Shown here: positions 53,464 to 61,266 of the stretch, one piece after another
How the letters are laid out: every line of letters starts with the position of its first letter
Numbering within the stretch: position 1 is the first letter of the stretch
Assembly (NCBI GenBank): GCA_964445815.1
Contig: CAYULW010000003.1
Coordinates: 372,001-436,000, forward strand
Reading direction: 5' to 3'
Source of the DNA: CAYULW01 sp964445815
GTDB lineage: Bacteria; Bacteroidota; Bacteroidia; Flavobacteriales_E; Vicingaceae
DNA: 64,000 bases
The notes under the pieces: model-generated
Databases searched by the model: none
Told to the model about the DNA's origin: nothing
What the model saw: only the letters and a program-made list of their open reading frames with translations
Made by a program: the position numbers and the translations under genes

Positions 53464-54510
53464 ATGAGACGTTTTATTTTTCTATTTGTACTATTTTATA
53501 ATTCTTCCTTAGTTGCTCAGGTTGGCGGTGATAATGTGTACGGGTTTTTAAATATCAACTCTTCAGCACGCGTAGCCTCTTTGGGTGGTAATCAGATAGC
53601 TGTAAAGGATAATGATCCTTTTTTGGGAGGAGTCAATCCTGCATTGCTGAATAGCGAAATGTCTGATAAGTTGTCCCTGAGTTATATTGATTATCTGGCA
53701 GATGTGAGTTTTGGTTTTGCCTCATTTACCAAGCATTTTGATAGTGTTGGTACTTTTAACTTAGGTATTCAATATGTGGATTATGGTGATTTTATAGAAA
53801 CGGATTTTGGTGGGAATGAAATTGGCACGTTTACAGCAGGAGAATATGCATTCATATTAGGATATGGACGACAATTAGATAGCAATTTTTCAGCCGGAGT
53901 TAATTTAAAGCCAATATTTTCAAATTTTTACGATTACAACTCAGTTGGAATAGCTGCTGATCTTGGATTGACTTATTATTCTGAAAGAAGGTTACTTACA
54001 ATGTCTTTACTTGCCAAAAACTTTGGTAGACAATTGACCACCTATCGGGATGATAATCAAGAAGACTTACCGTTTGAAATCCAAATGGGGATATCAAAAC
54101 GTTTGTCTAAAGTTCCCTTGCGCCTGTCCTTAATTGCTCAAAACCTACAGCAAGGTAAATTGACCTATGAAAACCCTGCTCAAGAGGTAGAAACAGAAAG
54201 CATTTTAGATGATGATTCTGAGAATGACCGAGAAAAAAACGAGGATGGCTTTCTTGAAAATGTTGCTCGTCATTTAATCTTTAATGCGGAGTTCCTCGTT
54301 ACGGATAACTTCAATGTGCGTTTTGGCTACAATTATTTGAGGAGAACCGAGCTTAGAATAGATGAGAAGTTAGGTACCGTCGGTATCAGCTGGGGTTTTG
54401 GAATGCGCATTTCTAAATTTCACCTGTCATATGCCAGAGCAGCCTATCATCAGGCAGGTTCTACAAATACTTTTTCTATTTCTACACGCCTAACAGATTT
54501 TATCAATTAA
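53464..54510 (+). CDS. porQ: Type IX secretion system protein PorQ
   Basis: A 348-residue outer-membrane beta-barrel with signal peptide (MRRFIFLFVLFYNSSLVAQ) and the PorV/PorQ-family opening GGDNVYGFLNINSSARVASLGGNQIAVKDNDPFLGGVNPALL (about 20-60). In the family it anchors or shuttles T9SS components at the outer membrane. Acidic residues (ESILDDDSENDREKNED, about 240-256) form a long charged loop. The order porQ-cmk and nearby ispH is a familiar Bacteroidota arrangement. It supports the T9SS assignment of the two sorting-domain proteins in the window. There are 9 bases to cmk. Confidence 0.9.
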   Translation: MRRFIFLFVLFYNSSLVAQVGGDNVYGFLNINSSARVASLGGNQIAVKDNDPFLGGVNPALLNSEMSDKLSLSYIDYLADVSFGFASFTKHFDSVGTFNLGIQYVDYGDFIETDFGGNEIGTFTAGEYAFILGYGRQLDSNFSAGVNLKPIFSNFYDYNSVGIAADLGLTYYSERRLLTMSLLAKNFGRQLTTYRDDNQEDLPFEIQMGISKRLSKVPLRLSLIAQNLQQGKLTYENPAQEVETESILDDDSENDREKNEDGFLENVARHLIFNAEFLVTDNFNVRFGYNYLRRTELRIDEKLGTVGISWGFGMRISKFHLSYARAAYHQAGSTNTFSISTRLTDFIN

Positions 54511-54519
54511 ATTAGCGGC

Positions 54520-55200
54520 ATGAGGCCGATAATTATTGCCATTGATGGCTATTCTTCATGTGGTAAAAGTACCTTAGCAAAGGCATTGGCTGAGAAATTA
54601 GGATACGCCTATATGGATACAGGTGCAATGTATAGGGCAGTCACTTTGTATTTTTTGAATGAAAAAATTGAGCCTTCACAATTATCTGAAACAGATTTAG
54701 ATCAAATCATTGATCAAATCAACATTTCCTTTAAAGGGAACTTTCAAAATGGGCAGTCAACTTACCTTAATGGAGAGAATGTTGAACAAATCATTAGAGG
54801 TAAAGCTGTTTCTGAAGCCGTAAGTCAAGTGAGTCAGGTTGCAACGGTAAGAAAACACATGGTGAGTCTGCAGCGGAAATCGGGAGCTCAAAAGAAGATA
54901 GTTGTTGATGGGCGAGATATTGGTACAGTCGTTTTTCCCGATGCTGAATTAAAAATATTCATGACTGCAGATCCGGAGATTCGGGCTAAAAGACGATATG
55001 AAGAATTAAAAAGCAAGGGGCAAGAACTTAGTTTGGAGGAAGTAAGAAAGAATCTGGAAAAGCGGGATTATAATGATACTCACAGGAAAGAAAATCCCCT
55101 AAGACAAGCGAATGATGCCATCGTTTTAGATAACTCAGACTTGAATCAAGAAGAACAGTTAGAAAAGGTAATAAAGTGGGTTGAAGAGCGAGTATCTTAA
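54520..55200 (+). CDS. cmk: (d)CMP kinase (cytidylate kinase)
   Basis: A 226-residue nucleoside monophosphate kinase phosphorylating CMP/dCMP. The P-loop is in AIDGYSSCGKSTLAKALAEKLG (GYSSCGKST, about 9-17), with YMDTGAMYRAVTLYFL (about 31-46), VDGRDIGTVVFPDAELKIFMTADPEIRAKRRY (about 129-160) and DTHRKENPLRQANDAIVLDNS near 188. It has normal length and is co-directional with porQ. Its stop abuts that of the SRPBCC gene on the other strand. Confidence 0.97.
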   Translation: MRPIIIAIDGYSSCGKSTLAKALAEKLGYAYMDTGAMYRAVTLYFLNEKIEPSQLSETDLDQIIDQINISFKGNFQNGQSTYLNGENVEQIIRGKAVSEAVSQVSQVATVRKHMVSLQRKSGAQKKIVVDGRDIGTVVFPDAELKIFMTADPEIRAKRRYEELKSKGQELSLEEVRKNLEKRDYNDTHRKENPLRQANDAIVLDNSDLNQEEQLEKVIKWVEERVS

Positions 55201-55635
55201 TTATTGACTTTCGGCAAATTTTTTAAAGTTCTCAAGATACTTGTAAGATTGTTTTTTAAATGCGCCTTTCATTAAGGGGAAAATTAATTTTGAGAAGCCT
55301 TTAAACTGAAATTCTGCCTCTGAAATCCATTTAGTGGTATCATCATCTACTTTCTTGAAGTAATTTTTTTGAATGTTAAAGACATTTCCAGCATCATAGG
55401 TGCCATGAAATTCTTCAGGTAAATTTCGATGAGTAATGGTTTCAATCATCTTTACTTCTCTTTTACCCATTAAAAAATGCATTTCACTTTTTGAGCCAAC
55501 TTCCCCTTTATTTCCTGAAATGTGATTAACGTTTTGTAACCCCTCCTGCCATTTGTAGAGATTTTCTTCACTGTCGAAAAGTGCAATTACTTTTTCTCTG
55601 GGTTGGTTAATTGTAATTTCTAAGGTATACTTCAT
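55201..55635 (-). CDS. SRPBCC family protein
   Basis: A 144-residue protein of the START/SRPBCC helix-grip fold (polyketide cyclase/dehydrase type), opening TLEITINQPREKVIALFDSEENLYKWQEGLQ and closing SKLIFPLMKGAFKKQSYKYLENFKKFAE. It probably binds a hydrophobic ligand in a deep pocket. The ligand is not known. It follows ispH by 9 bases on the same strand. Confidence 0.88.
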   Translation of the reverse strand: MKYTLEITINQPREKVIALFDSEENLYKWQEGLQNVNHISGNKGEVGSKSEMHFLMGKREVKMIETITHRNLPEEFHGTYDAGNVFNIQKNYFKKVDDDTTKWISEAEFQFKGFSKLIFPLMKGAFKKQSYKYLENFKKFAESQ

Positions 55636-55644
55636 ACTTTATTG

Positions 55645-56865
55645 TTATTGGAATAAAGTTAATATTTCTTCTATACTCTTCGCATTTGGAAAATAGGATA
55701 AGATTTTCTGGAGAACTTCATCAACAATTGCGTCCGGGCAGGATGCACCGGAAGTAAGTATAATTTTAGTGGGATTCTTCTTTTCTAAGAAACCCGACTT
55801 GACATTGAGACTTTTATTTCTGAAATCAAAATGACGAATTTCTGTTTCATTTAAGATTTCATTTGCTCCTGAAATGAAATAGGTCGGTAGCTTCTCTTCA
55901 CAAAGTTCTACTAAGTGGGAGGTGTTAGAACTATTGTATCCACCAACAACAATAGCTAAATCGGCATCACTTTCTAATAAACCATAAGTCGCTTGTTGAT
56001 TATCATTTGTGGCATAGCAAAGCGTGTCTCTGGTATCCGCAAAATGTGACCTAAGTTCATCTTCTCCATATTTATCTAGCATCAGTTGCTTAAAATAATC
56101 AGCAATGGCTTGTGTTTCTGAGGCAAGCATTGTGGTCTGGTTAACAACACCTACCCTTTTTAGATGTTCTTGAGGATCAAAACCTTCAGAACAGTATGCG
56201 CCAAACTCTGCCTCAAATTCCTCAATATCTTTATCTCCTTTTATATAAGCACCCAATGCGATGGCTTCTTTCATGTCTTTAACTACGACAGAAGCCGCAT
56301 AGGCCTTACTATGAGAGAAGGTAGCTCTGGTTTCTTCATGTTTATGTTTTCCATGTATAATGACAGTATAATCTTGTTTTCCTAGTTTTTCTGATTGTTT
56401 CCAAACTTTGGTAACAAAAGGACAAGTGGTGTCATACTTCTGAATCTCAATGTTTTTATTCTTGAGTTTGTTTTCTATTTCCAAGGTTGTTCCAAAAGCC
56501 GGAATCAAGACAATATCATCTGCACTTAATTCTTCCCAGTCAATAAATTGTTGTCCCTCCGTATCCATGATAAATTCAATCCCTTTAGCTTCCAGGTCAG
56601 CATTTACTGTTGGATTATGAATCATTTGACTTAGCAAAAAGATTCTTTTACCCGGGTTTTCTTCAACGGCATTATAGGCTCTTTCAATTGCATTTTCAAC
56701 ACCATAACAAAATCCAAAATGACGAGCAATAATGAACTGGACAGGCCCAAAATCAATTATACTAGGTGTATAATCTTTCTTTCTGGGATCTTCAACTTTA
56801 CGCGCATTTTTTATAGTGGATATAAAAGAGCTTCGATAGAAAGTGGGAATGTCAAATGATTTCAT
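55645..56865 (-). CDS. ispH: 4-hydroxy-3-methylbut-2-enyl diphosphate reductase
   Basis: A 406-residue long-form IspH (LytB) enzyme, the last step of the non-mevalonate (MEP) isoprenoid pathway, producing IPP and DMAPP with a [4Fe-4S] cluster. The three cluster cysteines are seen in ARHFGFCYGVENAIERA (about 53), YDTTCPFVTKVW (about 150) and SGASCPDAIVD (about 372), with conserved His residues in IHNPTVN and IHGKHKHEETRATFSHS. The start is set at the ATG at 56865 (MKSFDIPTF); a GTG- or ATG-initiated extension of six residues adds nothing conserved. It implies the MEP rather than mevalonate route in this organism. Confidence 0.96.
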   Translation of the reverse strand: MKSFDIPTFYRSSFISTIKNARKVEDPRKKDYTPSIIDFGPVQFIIARHFGFCYGVENAIERAYNAVEENPGKRIFLLSQMIHNPTVNADLEAKGIEFIMDTEGQQFIDWEELSADDIVLIPAFGTTLEIENKLKNKNIEIQKYDTTCPFVTKVWKQSEKLGKQDYTVIIHGKHKHEETRATFSHSKAYAASVVVKDMKEAIALGAYIKGDKDIEEFEAEFGAYCSEGFDPQEHLKRVGVVNQTTMLASETQAIADYFKQLMLDKYGEDELRSHFADTRDTLCYATNDNQQATYGLLESDADLAIVVGGYNSSNTSHLVELCEEKLPTYFISGANEILNETEIRHFDFRNKSLNVKSGFLEKKNPTKIILTSGASCPDAIVDEVLQKILSYFPNAKSIEEILTLFQ

Positions 56866-56959
56866 AAGCTTAAGATAAACCAAAATTAAGCAATGAAGTT
56901 TACCGGATGGAAAAGATTTTTATGGACTTATTGCTTAAATAGTTGATACTTATTTTTTG

Positions 56960-56967
56960 TATATTTG
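56960..56967 (+). promoter_or_regulatory. Probable -7 promoter element (TATATTTG) for rpsA
   Basis: Exact TAnnTTTG match, 101 bases before the rpsA ATG. A TTG at 56943-56945 is a possible -33 box with slightly short spacing. It implies a leader of about 95 bases containing the predicted pseudoknot. Confidence 0.5.
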
Positions 56968-56992
56968 CGCCCTCAAAAAAAGTAGCCTGATC

Positions 56993-57050
56993 ATCGGTAT
57001 ATCGGGAAATTTTAAATCACTTTCGTTTTCATACCGATTCAAAAACGAAA
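56993..57050 (+). promoter_or_regulatory. Predicted H-type pseudoknot in the rpsA leader
   Basis: Two perfect inverted repeats interlock. ATCGGTAT (56993-57000) pairs with ATACCGAT (57031-57038). TTTCGTTTT (57021-57029) pairs with AAAACGAAA (57042-57050), whose 12-base loop contains ATACCGAT. Nine-bp and eight-bp stems can therefore form at once as a pseudoknot, or compete as separate hairpins. The element ends 18 bases before the start codon. This is a sequence prediction; no family of leader RNA was recognised. Confidence 0.5.
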
Positions 57051-57055
57051 TACAA

Positions 57056-57061
57056 AAGAGG
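57056..57061 (+). promoter_or_regulatory. Shine-Dalgarno-like AAGAGG before rpsA
   Basis: AAGAGG lies 7 bases before the rpsA ATG. Most genes in this window have no such sequence, in keeping with the usual absence of Shine-Dalgarno signals in Bacteroidota, so its presence here may be meaningful or chance. Confidence 0.35.
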
Positions 57062-57068
57062 TCAATTA

Positions 57069-59195
57069 ATGGCTGAATCTAAAGAAAAAGCAGCAAACGC
57101 TGCAGAAAAAGAGGAGAAAAAAACAGCTCCTGAGAAAAAAGCTGCTAAACCGACAGCAGAAAAAAGGAAATCGACTCCAAAAGCAACGAAAAAAGAAGAG
57201 CCTAAGAATAAGGCACCAAAAAAAGTTGAGAAAAAAGTCAGCACTAAACAATTGGATGAAGAAACTTCTGAAGCAGAAGCTGTAAAAGAAGTTGCAAAAC
57301 CAAAAAAGGAGCGCATTGCAATTGTTAAGAATGAAGATGCAAAAGAAAAGATTGTATCTTCTGAAGAGGAAACGGAAAGCCCAAAAACAAAAGAAGAGAG
57401 ATTAGCTGAGCTTGAGAGTTTCCGAACTAACTTCGATTGGAATGCTATTGGGAAATACGATGACAAATACGCTGAAGATCAACAGAAAGAAATGGAAGCG
57501 ATGTATAATGATACATTGACTTCTATTAATGAGCAGGATGTTATTGACGGCGAAGTTGTTAGTATTACTTCAAGAGAAGTTGTTGTAAATATTGGCTATA
57601 AATCAGACGGTGTAATTTCAAAGTCTGAACTGAGATATAAAACAGATCTTAAAGTAGGAGATAAGGTTGAAGTTTTTATTGAGAGTCAAGAAGATAAGAA
57701 CGGCCAGTTGATTCTCTCTCATAGAAAAGCAAGAGCATTAAGAGCTTGGGAAAGAGTTAACGAGGCATTAAATACGCAAGAAGTTATTAAGGGACACGTT
57801 AAGTGCAGAACTAAAGGTGGTTTGATTGTAGACGTATTCGGTATCGAAGCATTCTTGCCCGGTTCGCAAATTGATGTTAAGCCTATTAGAGACTACGATA
57901 TCTATGTTGATAAGACAATGGAATTTAAGGTTGTTAAGATCAACAAAGAGTTTAAAAATGTCGTTGTTTCTCACAAAGCGTTGATTGAAGCAGAACTTGA
58001 AGAACAAAAGAAAGAAATCATATCTCAACTGGAGAAAGGTCAAGTATTGGAAGGAACTGTCAAAAACATTACTTCTTATGGTATTTTCATCGATCTTGGT
58101 GGAGTAGATGGTTTAGTTCACATTACAGACTTGTCTTGGGGTAGAGTTAATCACCCGGAAGAGGTTGTAGAGTTGGATCAAAAAGTAAAAGTTGTAATTC
58201 TTGATTTTGACGATGAGAAGAAGAGAATTGCTTTAGGTATGAAGCAATTAGAAGGTCATCCATGGGAGAAATTAGACGAAAAATTACAAGTTGGTGATAA
58301 AGTAAAAGGAAAAGTGGTTGTGGTAGCTGACTACGGTGCTTTTGTTGAAATTCAACCTGGAGTTGAAGGCTTGATTCACGTTTCTGAAATTTCTTGGTCT
58401 AATCATTTACAACCTGCACAGGCTTTCTTTAAAGTTGGTGATGAGGTAGAGGCTGAAATTCTAACCCTTGATAGAGAAGAAAGAAAAATGTCTCTCGGTG
58501 TTAAGCAATTAACCAAAGATCCATGGGAAGGTGTTCAAGAACGTTATCCTGTTGATTCTAAGCATAAAGGTAAAGTGACAAATATTTCTGATTTTGGCGT
58601 CTTTGTTGAGTTGGAAGATGGAATAGATGGCTTGGTTCACATTTCAGATTTATCATGGTCTAAAAAGATTAACCATCCAAAAGAAGTAACCTCTGTAGGT
58701 GAAGAGATGGAAATTGTCATTTTAGAAATTGATAAAGATAACAGAAGGTTAAGCTTAGGTTATAAGCAATTGGAAGAGAATCCATGGGAGACTTTTGAAA
58801 CCGTATTTGAAATTGGTAGTATTCATAAAGGTACTGTCTCAGAATCAAATGCTAAAGGAGCTATGGTTATTATGCCTTATGGTGTAGAAGCTTTTGCAAC
58901 TAAGCGAAATTTGGCTAAAGAAGACGGTTCTTTATTGGCAAAAGATGAGGAAGCAGACTTCAAGATCATGGAGTTCAATAAGAATGCGAAGAAGATTACA
59001 GTTTCTCACACTCAGATTCATAAAGAAATAGAAGAAGAGGAAAGAGATAACAAACGTAAACAAGCAAAAGCTCATCAAAAAGCGACAGCTAAAGCAATTA
59101 AGTCTATGAATGATAAACAAGAGAAAACGACTCTTGGAGATTTAGATGCATTGGCTAATCTGAAAGATGAGATGGAAAAAGGAGGAAAGAAATAA
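57069..59195 (+). CDS. rpsA: 30S ribosomal protein S1
   Basis: A 708-residue S1 with six S1 RNA-binding domains over about residues 155-660. Domain units are visible as EGTVKNITSYGIFIDLGGVDGLVHITDLSW (about 325-354), KGKVVVVADYGAFVEIQPGVEGLIHVSEISW and KGKVTNISDFGVFVELEDGIDGLVHISDLSW. A lysine/alanine/glutamate-rich extension of about 110 residues precedes the domains, and a lysine-rich tail (ITVSHTQIHKEIEEEERDNKRKQAKAHQ...) follows. S1 brings mRNA to the 30S subunit, which matters where Shine-Dalgarno pairing is weak. The leader has a promoter-like box, a predicted pseudoknot and an SD-like sequence, and the gene ends in a strong terminator, so it is a single-gene unit. Confidence 0.97.
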   Translation: MAESKEKAANAAEKEEKKTAPEKKAAKPTAEKRKSTPKATKKEEPKNKAPKKVEKKVSTKQLDEETSEAEAVKEVAKPKKERIAIVKNEDAKEKIVSSEEETESPKTKEERLAELESFRTNFDWNAIGKYDDKYAEDQQKEMEAMYNDTLTSINEQDVIDGEVVSITSREVVVNIGYKSDGVISKSELRYKTDLKVGDKVEVFIESQEDKNGQLILSHRKARALRAWERVNEALNTQEVIKGHVKCRTKGGLIVDVFGIEAFLPGSQIDVKPIRDYDIYVDKTMEFKVVKINKEFKNVVVSHKALIEAELEEQKKEIISQLEKGQVLEGTVKNITSYGIFIDLGGVDGLVHITDLSWGRVNHPEEVVELDQKVKVVILDFDDEKKRIALGMKQLEGHPWEKLDEKLQVGDKVKGKVVVVADYGAFVEIQPGVEGLIHVSEISWSNHLQPAQAFFKVGDEVEAEILTLDREERKMSLGVKQLTKDPWEGVQERYPVDSKHKGKVTNISDFGVFVELEDGIDGLVHISDLSWSKKINHPKEVTSVGEEMEIVILEIDKDNRRLSLGYKQLEENPWETFETVFEIGSIHKGTVSESNAKGAMVIMPYGVEAFATKRNLAKEDGSLLAKDEEADFKIMEFNKNAKKITVSHTQIHKEIEEEERDNKRKQAKAHQKATAKAIKSMNDKQEKTTLGDLDALANLKDEMEKGGKK

Positions 59196-59217
59196 TAATT
59201 CTTTTCAAACTAAGAAT

Positions 59218-59248
59218 AAAAGGGGGAGCACAAGCTCCCCCTTTTTTT
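59218..59248 (+). terminator. Strong rho-independent terminator after rpsA, bidirectional
   Basis: GGGGGAGC and GCTCCCCC pair around an ACAA loop, extended by AAAA/TTTT, with a T run on each strand. It serves rpsA and the convergent lipoprotein gene, whose stop codon lies within it. Confidence 0.95.
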
Positions 59249-60350
59249 ATTGATCTCTTAGATAAAGATACATTACTGCCATTGCTGTATGTTCTTCAAT
59301 ACTATCTGTACAATTATATGTACTAGATAAGATATATTGATGATCCTTAAATACCGGAATACCTTCTTTATTAGAGTAGAAATTAATCTTTTTAAAGCCT
59401 AATAAGGAGTCTTTTGGTTCAACATGTGCGGAGTAAAGCAGTTTGTTTTCAGTTTTATCCCATAGCTCCAGTTTTTCCCCAAAAGGGTGGAGGTGAACAC
59501 TTATCATATGAATTCTGGTGTCTTCCTGAAGGTCTAACATTTGGGTCACATCGGTAGTTAAAGTTTCCTCTCCATAAGGTATTTTCCAGTGTCCGGTATA
59601 CTTTCTACCGTACTTGTCTTGATATGGATCGTAATTTGATTCTGAATAATCAACTTCACAGGTATGATTGGGTTGCTGACCATCTAACCGAGATGAGTCT
59701 AAATGATAAGGGATACAGAGCAATGAAGTACCATAATCTCCTTTGGAACCACTTATTTGCTTAGTGACAAAAACAGATTGTTGATATAGAGGAATTAAAG
59801 GAACTCTTGAAATTTCAAGTTGGGCAACATGTTGAATTGAAACGTCTATTGTATCGTAATTATGATTGAGGACCTGACTAACCATTTCAAATTTTTGCTT
59901 TCCAAGAACAGGAATACCAAACCCTTCTGGAAAGGACAAATCCGTTTGACCTTCACTTAAAGTAAAGATCCGATCATTTGCCCCGCTTGTTTTAATTTTC
60001 CAAGGAATTAAATCTTCTTGATAATAGTTTAGGTTGTTGTGGCACATGAATTCAGGAGAGATGACACTTTTACTATTTGCATCAATCAGTTTGACAGAGT
60101 ATCCACTTATCCAAACAACAGGTTGCTTCTCATCTAGGCTTATGTGTTTAATCTCGTATGGGCCTTGCATCGAACGATATATGGTATCAATGGGAAGCGC
60201 TACCGATTCATACTGCTTAGCATAAAATGAACTGTCAGAAGCATTTATTTTATGATTTTTTATCCATACTGAGTATTCAGGTTTTGCCTTTTTGCATCCG
60301 GCAATAACAAGAAGAGTGATGAATAAATTAGAGTAATATTTCTTCCACAT
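59247..60350 (-). CDS. Lipoprotein resembling the copper type II ascorbate-dependent monooxygenase fold
   Basis: A 367-residue lipoprotein: signal peptide with lipobox VIAGC (about 15-19). The protein resembles PHM-type domains: an N-terminal MCHNN motif (about 101), a C-terminal HLHPFGEKLELW (His-x-His near 280) and YNCTDSIEEHTAMAVMYLYL (Met near 359). These echo the Cu-A, Cu-B and axial Met sites of peptidylglycine monooxygenase. Similarity is remote and no activity is shown. The stop lies in the shared terminator, and the 5' end overlaps the bestrophin gene by 23 bases. Confidence 0.55.
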   Translation of the reverse strand: MWKKYYSNLFITLLVIAGCKKAKPEYSVWIKNHKINASDSSFYAKQYESVALPIDTIYRSMQGPYEIKHISLDEKQPVVWISGYSVKLIDANSKSVISPEFMCHNNLNYYQEDLIPWKIKTSGANDRIFTLSEGQTDLSFPEGFGIPVLGKQKFEMVSQVLNHNYDTIDVSIQHVAQLEISRVPLIPLYQQSVFVTKQISGSKGDYGTSLLCIPYHLDSSRLDGQQPNHTCEVDYSESNYDPYQDKYGRKYTGHWKIPYGEETLTTDVTQMLDLQEDTRIHMISVHLHPFGEKLELWDKTENKLLYSAHVEPKDSLLGFKKINFYSNKEGIPVFKDHQYILSSTYNCTDSIEEHTAMAVMYLYLRDQ

Positions 60351-61194
60351 TTTCTTTTATCTTAACGGCAAGTTCGTCTGTTGGTAAATCGCTGGTGTCG
60401 GTACCAAAAGGGTCTTCAATTTCTTCCGCAAGTAATTCTAAACTGCCAAATATGTATAAAATAAAGGTCGCAATAGGAATGGTCCAATAGTGGTAATCTT
60501 CTGCAATTCCAAAAGGAAGGGTGATGGTATAAATAAAGATGAATTTTTTAATAAAGAGATTATACGAGAATGGAATGGGCGTGTTTTTGATTCGCTCACA
60601 AGCTCCCAAGATATCAGTTAAGCTCATCAATTCCTGAGTTAGTACAATCAATTGTTCACCTGTAATCTTACCTGATTTAAAACGATCTAATAGAAATTGA
60701 TTTAGCTTCAAAGCAATGGCATTCGGAATGTGCTTTTTACTCAGGATCTCTGAACGTTCTTTTTCATCTTTAAAGTTCAATTCAGATATCTCCACACCTT
60801 CTCTTAAATGTTCCTTCAGAGCAAATGGATAATTACTCAGATGCATTGAAAAAAAAGAGAAATCATCTTTCGGATCAAGGTGCGTTTTTATTTTAATGGC
60901 CATATTCCTGCATGAATTCACAAGTGCCCCCCATTGTTTACGGCCTTCCCACCATCTATCATATGCAGAGTTTGTTCTAAAAACGAGAAGAAGACCAATT
61001 ACAAAACCCAATAAAGAATGAATCTGGATGGCCTTAGAAAATATTTGGAGTTCTTTAATATGCAATTCGGCAAAAACTAAAACACCTGTATATATTGCAT
61101 AACAGATAAGAACCCAAAGCATTTTACGAAATGTATCACTTTTGTGAAACCTAAAAATGAGGCCAAACCATTCACGGGGATTGTATTGGATCAT
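60328..61194 (-). CDS. Bestrophin family chloride channel-like protein
   Basis: A 288-residue membrane protein of the bestrophin (UPF0187) family. The motifs are YNPREWFGLIFRFHKSDTFRKM (N-terminal), RTNSAYDRWWEGRKQWGALVNSCRNMA (about 72-98), PFSYNLFIKKFIFIYTITLPFG near 207 and EDPFGTDTSDLPTDELAVKIKENVEEIL at the end. Bacterial members form pentameric anion or cation channels. The 3' end overlaps the lipoprotein gene by 23 bases in another frame. A terminator separates it from the OmpA gene upstream. Confidence 0.93.
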   Translation of the reverse strand: MIQYNPREWFGLIFRFHKSDTFRKMLWVLICYAIYTGVLVFAELHIKELQIFSKAIQIHSLLGFVIGLLLVFRTNSAYDRWWEGRKQWGALVNSCRNMAIKIKTHLDPKDDFSFFSMHLSNYPFALKEHLREGVEISELNFKDEKERSEILSKKHIPNAIALKLNQFLLDRFKSGKITGEQLIVLTQELMSLTDILGACERIKNTPIPFSYNLFIKKFIFIYTITLPFGIAEDYHYWTIPIATFILYIFGSLELLAEEIEDPFGTDTSDLPTDELAVKIKENVEEILL

Positions 61195-61214
61195 GCGATT
61201 AAGTCAAATTACAA

Positions 61215-61253
61215 AAAAAAAGGCCTTTAGGTTATCCCTAAAAGCCTTTTTTT
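61215..61253 (-). terminator. Rho-independent terminator after the OmpA/TSP3 gene
   Basis: A 17-base inverted repeat with one mismatch (AAAAAAAGGCCTTTAGG against CCTAAAAGCCTTTTTTT) and a 5-base loop, with a T run on both strands. It lies 13 bases after the OmpA stop. Confidence 0.9.
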
Positions 61254-61266
61254 GTTAAAATCAAAT

